From: Rotaria sp. Silwood1 | Lineage: Eukaryota > Rotifera > Eurotatoria > Philodinida > Philodinidae | Reading direction: 5' to 3' | DNA: 64,000 nt | NCBI GenBank assembly: GCA_905250075.1 | Contig: CAJNOP010000020.1 | Location: 564,214 to 628,213, forward strand | Part shown: positions 39,315-50,289 of the stretch, in pieces | How positions within the stretch are numbered: position 1 is the stretch's first letter | Layout: the number at the start of each line of letters is the position of its first letter | Program-made: the position numbers and the translations under genes | The notes under the pieces: model-generated | The model's input: the letters and a program-made list of their open reading frames with translations, nothing else | What the model was told of the DNA's origin: nothing | Databases searched by the model: none

Positions 39315-42300
39315 ATGGATCAATTTTATACGGCTCATAAAAAGCGACAAGAATTTTCTCCTCGTTACCATCAACCATATGGATTGAACTTAATGAAGCC
39401 TTCGCAACAATTAAATAGTCCACCATATTCATCATTATCTGCACATGAGACTAGTTTTCATAGTTCTATCATAAATAAAGATCCAAAAACAATATCTAAT
39501 GCTGAATTGAAAAATTTACTTGACCAACATCCAAAGGAACTTAAAAAAATGCGTCGTAAAAATCCGCAACAACAATTACTCATTCTTATAGATTTCATTT
39601 CGACACTTTGTCGTGTTCCAAAATCAACATTATTATCTGTTGCACAAAATAAATTTTTTACTTTACTTCAAATGCCATTTACTGATTTGCTTCAACGATG
39701 GCGTCGTTCTTCTTCTCTAACGGAGAACGAAATTTATATGTTTCGTTCAATAGTTAAATTGATAAAACGATTCATCAAAGCTACGGATGCCAACGAAGTA
39801 TTACCTTCATGGTTGTTAGATTCAATGTTTCTAAATATAATTGCCGATTGTCTTACAAATATAGCCACATCAGAAAAATTTCTCTATGATACAAATAATC
39901 GCCTGTTAAAATACTTCACACGTTTAATTGAAACATATATATTTTATCAAGAATATTTCGACGATGAAAGTCATTCTAATCAAGACACATTTGTACTCTT
40001 ACTAGATCCTATTCTACAATGTCTCACTTCATCTCATTATATTAATGCTTTTACAAATATATCTGAAGATAAAAAATCAATGACAACTATTGAAAAACTT
40101 TTACTTCTTAAATGTCCATCATTTCTCATTTCGTACAATGGTAACTATGCTTACTATTTTTTTGAGGAAAAGTACTTATGATAACCAATTTTGTTTTTCG
40201 AGTAGAAATTGTTTATTAGGGTAAGCATTTTTTTAACATCAAATTTATTATAAATGAAAATGAGTATGAGCGTGGATGCTGAAGAGGTTTTCTGTTCACT
40301 CACGTTCATACTCAGACTATTGGAGATCCTTTTGTAGTTAGACAATTTTGATGATCCAGACACATTTTATTTCTTGTTGGGTGCTTCTAGATTGTTCACA
40401 CACATCATCACGCACATTTAGAAACTTTATTTTCAGCGATCAAACAGATTAATGTATGTAAAATTAATTAGTAAATTGAGCGTGTGTATCTGTAGAGAAA
40501 CTGCATGTTCACTGAAAAATATGGTTCATCTCTAGATCGTTGATACCCTATCTATCAATTAGTCTAACTGACCGAGTACATTAAAGAGTGTGGGGATCGT
40601 GATATTGCTGATCTGAAGAAGTACCAAAATATGGTTTCCTTGATTACTGTCGTTATATATTAACAGTGTTTCATAAGTAACGATTCCATTTTTACGGGTT
40701 TTATTCCCTAAGTTGAGGTCGTTACTTATGAAACACCCTTTATATATATATTTATTTATTGTTTACTCTATACACTATATTTGGTTTGTTATTCAGGCAA
40801 ACGTTACTCTTCATTGATTACTCTTATTGACAGTAAAGAACACAACTGAATGTGAGTGTGAGGGTGACGGTATCGAAGTGTGTCAAGGTGAGATTGTTGT
40901 TGATTTCGAGCAGCATCTACACTTTATTGGCAAATAGTAGTGTGAATTAAATGTTGAAAAAAGTTGGTAATCAGAAATATTGTCATCTATTTTTTTTTCT
41001 ATACATGAGACGAATAAATTTTTTATTCGATTCTATCCATAGGGTCTCGTCTGGAACAAACGATGGAGAATTTACTTTCAACTATGCTACCTCAATATGT
41101 AACATTATTAGATAAGATAGTTCCTACAGCACACAATTGGAAACGGGCAATGATTCGATCTGTTCAATATTTATTAAAAACTATCAATCATGGAGCCAAT
41201 CATTATCAAATAAATGCAAAACTTGTTAGTAAACATTTATCATTAATTGATCATGTATTAAAATTGCTCGATGAACCAATATTTTATAATAATCTACAAG
41301 GATCATTATCGAATTTAGAAACGAATTTTATAAATACAGCCATTAGTTTTCTTGTAAACATGATCAGTGAACCAGCTATACTTGCTCAAATAAAAGAATC
41401 TCAAGTAACACCTGTATTTCTTCGCTTAACATCATGTCAATATCAACCATTAGTACTCAATATTTACAATCTTATAGCTGATACGACACGTGAAGAAGAC
41501 ATCAAACAAATGCATAAACCTGGTCAACTACTTGAAAACATTATTAATTCACTAAAAACTACATTAGATGAATCGTCTAATGATACAAGTCACCAAGAGC
41601 AATTATTCGAAACTTTAAAAGGTAATTTGTTTTATACATATCTCTCTCATATGAACTTTCATTTAGAAGATGATTGCGTGCAATGTCATTAGACATGCTG
41701 ACAAACTACTCGTTTATTGACCTGGATTCTACTCTTAAAATCATTGAATTAAGATTGTCTCTCTTTATGTTCCCTAATTTGAAGTATTCTTGACGTCAAA
41801 ATATGCATCTCGATATTTTTTGAATATCTCAAGAACACAAGCAGCTATAAACCTGCAGTTTTCACCATTCGAAAGACAAATATGAGAAGAGGTGAAACTT
41901 TGCTGACTTGTTTGAACTATGTGTTGGTCAAGCTGAGTAGTTTTTGCTGTAGACTGATATCGATGTATGCAAGACTGATCTTTCTAGCTTATTTCATTTT
42001 GAAGCTATAAGCGTTTTATGGAAAGCCTTGAAATTGACCACCTGTTCACTAGTCACTCTAAATTGTTTTGAGCTTGGTATATTTTTCTACACTGAGTCCA
42101 ATAGTGGTATTGTCTAGTTTCAATATGGTCTTGCGTTTCTAGATTATGATTTTTGTAATTCATTCTATTGAAAACTTTTAACATTAGAGGGAGTATTTTC
42201 AAGATCTGTCTTTCTGACGTTAGATCATTTCAAAACTAAATACAAAGATCCCCATTAAGTTCGACGTAGACGAATACTATAAAGTCAACATAGCCTAGAA

Positions 42301-44464
42301 TGACCATTGATCAGTTGATTGTCTGCAAGTATTTCAAAAAAACTATTATTATTTCAGAATAGAATAAACTAGAAAAAGTAATTTTGTATAGATCGACAGA
42401 AAATTTTCTTCGCTATCAGTTCTCTAAATTAGAACTCATTTTTAGTCAAGAAAGGATTTTCGAGCAGCTCCGATCAGAGTCTACAGCAAAAGCTCAGCAG
42501 GTTAACCAATACATAGCTCAAACAACTCAGCAAAGTTTCAAGTCGACTATATGTCTCTTTCGCATGGTAAAAGTTGCAAGTTTCTAACTACTTTCGTTCT
42601 TAAGATATTCACAAAAACATCGAGATACCATTATACTATGGTGTCAAGTATAGTACAATGAATACAAATACCACACACATATAGCGCATGCAACTATTTC
42701 AAAAGAAATATTCTTTTCTTTTCTTTTCTTTTTTTGAATATCAATCACAAAGAGATCATAATAATACTTAGATCAATTATTTTTGCTTGATGGATGTAAA
42801 GCTAGTATTGCTGTTTTTCCATCATTCGAACAATGATATCAAATCGTATAGTGTCATTTAGGTCTTGTTCAACATGATCAAATGAAAGATGAAATTATAA
42901 AACAAAATGCAATTCCATTTCTACTCGAATGTACTAACAAGTTAACTGATAAATCAAATATATTAATATTTGAAATTTTATGGTCTTTGACATTTCGTGA
43001 AGAAGGTGCACTTGCTCTACGTTCCAATAGCAATTTTCTTAATAAGATTCAAACTATTTCTCAGGATAGTAATAATGAACCATTGAAAAAAGCTGTTGAT
43101 GGACTTGTTTGGAAACTTGTACGAGGTATTTAATATAAATTTTAATATAGACATATCAATTAAAATGTCTTTATATTTATGCACATATCTTAGAACCTGA
43201 AAATTTGGAGAGAATAGCAAAACGACAAGCAGAAGAACAAAATAATACAAATCAAGGGGTGAAAACAATAACTGAAGAAATTATAAATAGTGCTGGTGAA
43301 AAACAACTTGTGACAAGAACAATACAATCAGCAAATACTTCTGATGAACGAATATTTCAATATGATATGATGATTTCGTACTGTCATGCTGATAAAGACT
43401 TAATTTATAAAATACATAAATTTCTTGTTGATCAAGGTTTTAAAATATGGATTGATTTGAATAATATGTATGGACCAGGTAAAATAGTTCCCATTATTTT
43501 AATCGAATTCATTCTATCTTAATTTTAAGCTATGAATGCTATGGCTGATGCTGTTGAAAATTCAGAATTTATCATTTTGTGTATGTCAGATTCGTATAAA
43601 CGAAGTACATATTGTCAAGCTGAAGCTGAATATGCATTCAATTGTAAACGACGGCTTCTTCCATTAATAGTACGAGAAGGATATAGACCAGATGGTTGGT
43701 TAGGATTTATGATTGGATCAAGAATATACGTAGATTTTGGTCGATTTGATTTTGATACAGCTTGTGAAAAGTTAATTACAGAAATTAGTCATCAACGTAA
43801 ACAACCTCTTCCATCAAAATCAGTCCAAGTGAGTCAGCATGAAAAACCAACGGAAGTAATTTCTGATAAACTCAAAACATCAATCACTTATGATCATGAT
43901 GTAGTTCCTATGGATATAAATCGAAAACCAGCGTCAAATTTTATTAAAAAATATGTAAATGACTGGACAGATTCTGATGTATTAGATTTTCTTTTTACTG
44001 AAAATTTAACTGAATTGATGCCGATATGTAAAGCAATGGATGGTCCAGCAATTATACAACTGTATGGAATGTGTAAATCTCAAAGTAGTCAAACATTTAT
44101 TCTTCTTGATGATGAGTTGAAATCGACATATAAAAAGAAACTACATATTACAGTTTTTACCCGATTTTTAAGTGCTATGGAAAAACGACTTACTACACGT
44201 CCTCCAACATCATTGCGAATAGTAGAAGAACCGTTTGAAATAACATATACTACTCCATATAAATATATTTCATATACTCCTAATACATCAATAGTTAATA
44301 ATGGTTCATCTCAATATGACTCTAACTCTGATCAACAATATTTCGACCAATTATATTCTGATCGCCCATATGATCTTACAATTACTTCTAATGCTTCAAG
44401 TTTGCAGCTATTAAAAGCAGTAGAACAGTATGGTCCAAACTTGAAGAAACTGTTATCTATTTGA
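39315..44464 (+). CDS. ARM-like/TIR/SAM-like protein, copy 1
   Basis: Predicted 962 aa in five exons: 39315-40140, 41043-41621, 42862-43125, 43194-43478, 43530-44464. Residues about 60-555 are all-helical, Leu/Ile-rich and read as degenerate armadillo/HEAT repeats (NKFFTLLQMPFTDLL, SKHLSLIDHVLKLLDEP, AIPFLLECTNKL, ILIFEILWSLTF). A polar linker leads to a TIR domain at about 612-737: FQYDMMISYCHADKD (box 1), FKIWIDLNNMYG (box 2), then ENSEFIILCMSDSYKRSTYC followed by QAEAEYAF. The Glu at about residue 683 occupies the catalytic position of SARM1-type NAD hydrolases. A SAM-like five-helix segment follows at about 798-870 (DWTDSDVLDFL, MDGPAIIQLYGMC). The tail carries YDLTITSNAS, conserved in copy 2. 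The likely role is NAD-consuming signalling or innate defence, by inference only. The intron of 51 bp inside the TIR domain carries a stop, so it must be spliced. Confidence 0.85.
40261..40314. repeat. Stem-loop in intron 1 of the ARM-TIR-SAM copy 1
   Basis: TGAGTATGAGCGTG at 40261-40274 pairs with CACGTTCATACTCA at 40301-40314 (one G-T pair), loop 26 bases. Confidence 0.6.
40666..40736. mobile_element. Tiny inverted-repeat element in intron 1
   Basis: GTGTTTCATAAGTAACGA at 40666-40683 is exactly repeated in reverse complement at 40719-40736, with 35 bases between. The flanks are TA-rich. Shape and length fit a solo, internally deleted MITE of the mariner/Tc1 type. Confidence 0.6.
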
Positions 44465-44468
44465 ATAT

Positions 44469-45708
44469 GAATCTAATAAGGAAACCTCCTCAGGTATCAA
44501 ATTGTTTTTCAATCGAGACGACGTCTATTTATTGAGTACTAGTAAATAATCGAAACGTTTAAAATGGTTTGGTTTTTTGAGCCTTCATTCGTGAGATATT
44601 GAAAGTCGACTGAGTTTTTCAACAAAAAGCTGTAGTCATCCTCAAGATACTTGAAAAATTAATGTTAGAGTTTTCGGTTTCAAACTTTCCATGAAGTGAA
44701 TTCTCGATGAGATTAGTTCATTGAGCAAGTTGTAACTTTTCTAGTAGCTCCTATTGTGAGATATGGGCTATTGGAAACTCTCTTATGTAGTGTTCTGCAT
44801 CCGGGTTGAGCATACAGCACCTGACACCGGCAATGTATGAGATCTCGACGTTTTCAAATATTTTTACTTTACAAACGACTATATAAATAAAAGCATAGGA
44901 AAGCCGGTTCGATTATGATCGAGCAATTTGTTGCACTTGAGAACAGGTCACAAAAGTTAAAAGAAATATTGTTCTACTAAGAGACTTCATTTTTAATGCA
45001 AATTTATGTACATATAATGAAGAACTATATGATGAAGTAATTGAATACATCTAGAGAACAATGAGCTAACTAGAAGGTGAACATGTTTTATCTTAATGGA
45101 GAAAATATTTATGTATGTGCCGACAGTAATGATGTTTCATAACAGCAATGCGTTTCATTCGAACATCATCATCAGATACAAGCGAACGTATAATAAGCGA
45201 AATCGATCGGATTTTAGAAGCAGAAATATACTAAGTGAGTCCTGAATCAATATACGTCTTCATATAAAGTAAAAGTTTGAAAATTTTACTATGACTATGA
45301 GAGTATCTTTCGGATTTTGATTAACTTCGGTCCAGATCCGAGTGCGGAAACCGTACTTGTGCAAAAAAAACTACTCTTATATGTAAAAACAAAGTTTGTT
45401 CATATATTTACATCTTCAGAAAGGAAATACTAGAAAAGCTAAAACTTGTACAATCAATTAATCTCTTTAAACACTTTACTCATGCCATGTTTGAAGTCAA
45501 AAATCGAAAGTCAATTTTTCAAGTGATCAGAAACCGGCTACCACTTTTTATTGGAAAATTCACTAAAACTTCAATATATGAAGAATGAAGACTCTGAAAA
45601 ACCAAACCATTCGAGCCTTTTATATCACTCACAAGTACTCATCGAATGAATATCATCTTGATCGAAAAGTTTTTTGACACTTGGAGAGGTTTCCTCATCA
45701 ATCTAATT
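44469..45708. mobile_element. Inverted-repeat element just behind ARM-TIR-SAM copy 1
   Basis: The left about 120 bases (from 44469, AATCTAATAAGGAAACCTC) match the reverse complement of the right about 130 bases (ending near 45708) through GAGTACT, AATGGTTTGGTTTTT and AG.CTTCATTC blocks, with many substitutions. The interior has no ORF. It starts five bases after the copy 1 stop codon, so it now supplies the 3' untranslated region and probably the polyadenylation site. Confidence 0.6.
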
Positions 45709-46524
45709 TTAAACGAAAGTTTTTCTTAATATCACATTTTTAAACAAGCTGGCGATGATTTTTGCGTTATCTTTATAAAATATCTTTTTTTCTAATTGTC
45801 AAAGTTTTTCAACAATAAAGAGTTTGTATTGTGATTTAGTTTATCATCATATTTCTGAAAAATAAAATAAATAAATTTCATCATTGAAAAAAGTCAATAT
45901 GATATATGCTTTGAACTTTTCTTTGCTTTTAACAAACTATACATGAAAATCTTGCATTTTATTGTGATTCTTTTCCGATGTATTAAACTTATAATTACAA
46001 TATCTAATATGTTCTATTAATAGTAGCAATAATAAATAGAAGAAAAGCTTATTTGTCATGCAATGTTGCCTCTGTTCTTTTCTTTTTTACCTGCACATGT
46101 GAGTGACACTGTCTGTCATTATTAACATAATCATATTGATGTGAACTTCATGAAAAAAAAGTCTAATCTCTAATTGATATCTCTTACTACTAATCAAAAT
46201 AAAAAAATTCAATTTGTTTGTTCCTGAGAAATCACTTTTTCTCCTTAGTCATTGATACAATATGCATTACTCAACACAAAATTATCAATTATTCTATTGT
46301 GTTCTTGTTGACATCGAATGAATTACACCTTGAAAGTTGGTGATTACGAACATAATCCTTTTCTACTTTATTTACACCTCGTTTCGCTTCAAAGGGTTTG
46401 TTTTTCGTGTTGTCGTTCTTATTTTTCATCTTCTCTATAAAAATATGTGGAAAAGTGATAAACAAGACAAGGACCGTGTGAAACAAAAGCGACTCAGTAC
46501 AATTCAGCTTATTGTTTGGTAGCG
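45709..46524. other. Intergenic stretch before ARM-TIR-SAM copy 2
   Basis: AT-rich, no gene recognised. The presumed promoter of copy 2 lies here. TTGTTTGGTAG, a good 3' splice site, ends two bases before the chosen ATG at 46525. Confidence 0.4.
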
Positions 46525-49500
46525 ATGTCCTTGAATATATCAACCAGTTATCATTCACATTTTTCACATACCAACCAATCACAAGTTTGTTTTCATTATT
46601 ATTCAAATCCATTACCATCATACGAAGTATCACAATCGTTTATCATTTCCAACGAACAGGTTCCATCAACTCAAAAGATAAATACACCTTTACATGATGA
46701 AAATCAATGGTCACGATCGAAAATTATCACACAACACACATACAATGACATAAATTCTACCCAAACATTGCCAATATTGTATGATGATTACAAACACGTA
46801 AAAACCCATCGACATAAATTACGAAAACATCACAAACATCAACATGTCATAAAGAAACAATCGTTAAAACCCTCAGTATTGACTTCTCAACGTTCCGACA
46901 CTGTTAATGAAAACCAACAATCGGAATTTCTTTCTTCAATCAAGCAATATTGCTATATTTTACGAGACCAATCCGATATCATCTCTGACGAAGAACTAAC
47001 TGATCTACTGACAAAACTTACACTTGCACTGAAAAATTCTTATAATAATGACCAACAACAATGGTTCAACTTTGTTGAAATTCTTGATGCACTTATATGT
47101 GTTCGTCCATCAATATTAGCATCTGTTTCACAGAATAAGTTTTTTTCTGTACTTCAAGTAGCCTTCATTGATATACTTTGTCGATGGTGTCATCTCTCAT
47201 CTCTACCAGATCTCGAATCTTTTGTGTTTCGTTCTACGACTAAAATAATAAGTATAGTAATCAATAATATTCAAAACATTAATTATCTTCCGTCATGGAT
47301 ATCTGATTTTACCTTGCTTGAAACGATTGCTAATTGTCTTATTGATATAGCCATTTCAGCAAAGTTTCTCGACGATAAAAATACTCGTCAATTAAAAATT
47401 TTCACATATTTAATTCAAGCATACACTGATTATCAACATTTAAATGATAAAAATCATTCAAATAAAGATATGTTTTTGCTATTAATTGATCCTATAGTAC
47501 AATGTCTCGCTTCATCTCATTATCTTACAACTTTTACAACTATGTCACAAGAAGAAAAATCAATGACAACTATTGAAGAGTTTTTCCTGCTTAAATGTCC
47601 GTCATTTCTCACTTCATACAATGGTAACGGCTCATTTACTATTTTTTTCTAAACACATAAAAAAATAGAGTTTTTCTTTGATATTATTTATAGGGTCTCG
47701 CCTCGAACAAATTATCGAAAATCTACTTTCAGTTATGCTACCACAATATATAACATTATTAGATAAGATAGTTCCTACAGTGCACAATTGGAACCAATCA
47801 ACAATTGAAGCTGTCAATCAACTATTACAAATAATCAATCATGGAGCAAGTCAATTTCAAATAAATGCAAAACTTGTTAGTAAACATTTATCATTAATTG
47901 ATCATGTATTAAAATTGCTCGATGAACCAATATTTTATAATAATCTACAAGGATCATTATTGAATTTAGAAACGAATTTTATGAATACAGCCATTAGTTT
48001 TCTTGTAAACATGATCAGTGAACCAGCTATACTTGCTCAAATAAAAGAATCTTCAGTAACATCTGTATTTCTTCGTTTAACATCATGTCAACACGAATCA
48101 TTAGTACTCAATGTTTATACTCTTCTTGCATACACAACATATGAAGAAGATATTAAAGCGATGCATAATCCTGGTCGATTACTTGCTACAATTATTGCAT
48201 CCCTAAAAACAACACTCAATCGAAAACCTGAAAAGAGAACTGAAATAGAACAGTTACTTGAAACTTTGAAAGGTAAGAAACATTTTTTTTATGCTGTTTC
48301 TTTTCATTTAGATTATTTTGTAAGTAAAATTGATTAAGATGAAGTATGGTTTTTTTTGTGAACAATTGTTTTTCAGACATGTTTTTCTTGATCAGAAGAA
48401 TGAAATAAACTGGTTCACATTTTTTCCGAGAAAAAATTTCTAAAATATTCTTTTTTTTTGTCAGGTCTAGTTCAACATGATCAAATAAAAGATGAAATTA
48501 TAAAACAAAATGCACTTCCATTTCTTCTCGAATGTACGAATCAATTAACCAGAAGAGCATTGATATTAATATTTGAAATTTTATGGTGTTTAACATTCAT
48601 CGAAGAAATCGCTCGTGCTCTACGTGCTGATTCGAATTTTCTTGACAAAATTCAAACTATATCGAAGGACAACAACAATGAACCATTGAAAAAAGCAGTT
48701 GATGGACTCGTTTGGAAACTTATACAAGGTATATCATATTTCTCTTTAATATTTGACATAGATATATTTATATGCATAAATATTGTAGAACCAGTATTCT
48801 TAGAAAAGGTGGAAAAACAAGAAGAAGAACAGAAAGCGCATGTAAATGTAATAAATACAAAAACAAAAGTACAACTAGGGTCAGATAAAAAAGGACAAGT
48901 TCGAACAACAAAACAGCGCAGTGCAACGCCAACTGAACGTTCATATCAATATGATATTATGATCTCATATTGTCATGTTGATAAAGAACTAACTTATAAA
49001 ATACAGCAATATCTTGTTAATCAAAATTTTAAGGTATGGATTGATTTGAATAATATGTATGGACCAGGTAAGACACTGATAAATAAGCTGAATAAATTAT
49101 TTTTGAATTCCTTTTCGTGTTTAGCAATGAGTGCTATGGCTGATGCTGTTGAAAATTCAGAATTTGTCATTTTGTGTATGTCAGATTCGTATAAACAAAG
49201 TACATATTGTCAAGCTGAAGCTGAATATGCATTTAAATGTAAACGACGTCTTCTTCCGTTAGTCATGAGACAAGGTTATAAACCAGATGGTTGGTTAGGA
49301 TTTATGATTGGATCAAGAATATATATCGATTTTGGTCGATATGATTTCGATACAGCATGTGAGAAATTAATGACAGAAATTAATTTACAAAGACAACAGG
49401 CTGTGCCAGCTGTAATGATCGATCCATCAGATCATGAAAAACCGGCAGAAAAAATATCGACTGCAATTAAACTTGTTCAAGAAAATAAGAAACGATCACC

Positions 49501-50047
49501 TGAAATTATGCCGAAAAATTCGGCTGTAAATAAAGATGCGGTATCATCAACATTCAAAGCTCGAAAATCAACACTTAATTTTATTCGAAAGCCAATTAAT
49601 GAATGGACCGAACTGGATGTATTAGATTTTCTCTCGGCTCATCGTTTAAATTCCATAATACCATTATGTGAAGCGATGAATGGTCGAGCATTGATGGAAT
49701 TATACAAAATGTGTACAAATCACAGACTTCGAGCATATTCTGTACTCAAAAATGAGCTAATATCGATTCATAAAGCAAGATTATCTATTAGTATTTACTC
49801 TCGGTTTTTAAGTCTTCTTGAAGATTTTATCAAGTTCCACGTGGTACTAGCACCATCAATGAATAATCCTGCAACGATTCTTGCTCCTATTCCATTTGTA
49901 CCAGCTCCAGCTCTGAATATGCCTTACGATTTTTCAATAATAACAAATGCATCTCCTTTAGATACATTAGAAATGGTCAACTGTTTTGGTCCTCAATTAC
50001 TCTTACTCGATAAACTACGTAGACAACTAACAAATGTATCTCAATAG
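46525..50047 (+). CDS. ARM-like/TIR/SAM-like protein, copy 2
   Basis: Predicted 1047 aa, exons 46525-47623, 47694-48272, 48465-48728, 48789-49067, 49125-50047. Same exon phases and nearly the same internal exon lengths (579, 264, 279 against 285) as copy 1, so a tandem duplicate. Residues 1-130 are His/Lys/Ser-rich and unlike copy 1. The helical-repeat region follows (NKFFSVLQVAFIDILCRW, SKHLSLIDHVLKLLDEP). The TIR domain at about 699-826 starts SYQYDIMISYCHVDKE and reads FKVWIDLNNMYG, then ENSEFVILCMSDSYKQSTYC and QAEAEYAF, keeping the catalytic-type Glu. A SAM-like part (EWTELDVLDFL, MNGRALMELYKMC) and a YDFSIITNAS tail end the protein. Introns 3 (60 bp) and 4 (57 bp) are multiples of three without stops, so unspliced RNA would still be open from 48465 to the end. 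Function inferred only from the domains. Confidence 0.85.
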
Positions 50048-50289
50048 AAAGTATATGTAAAAAAAATTGTCCTTAAATGTTGAATCTAAAGTTTTTCTTT
50101 GCAATTAAAAGAGTTTGATACATCATAGAGCAAAAAAAAAGAAAAGAAGGTTACATAAAAAGAGAAAAAGAAGATTTTGTCATACAACATACAATCAAAA
50201 TGGTGAAAACAAGCAAGGATTGTTCTATAATAAATGAATTATTCAAATAACGAATTAGCAAAAAAAAGAAAAGATATATATCATAAAGA

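Noticed and set aside
42384-42587. 67-aa coiled-coil-like ORF in intron 2 of TIR copy 1
   Set aside because: No counterpart in the equivalent intron of copy 2, and not in phase with the flanking exons.
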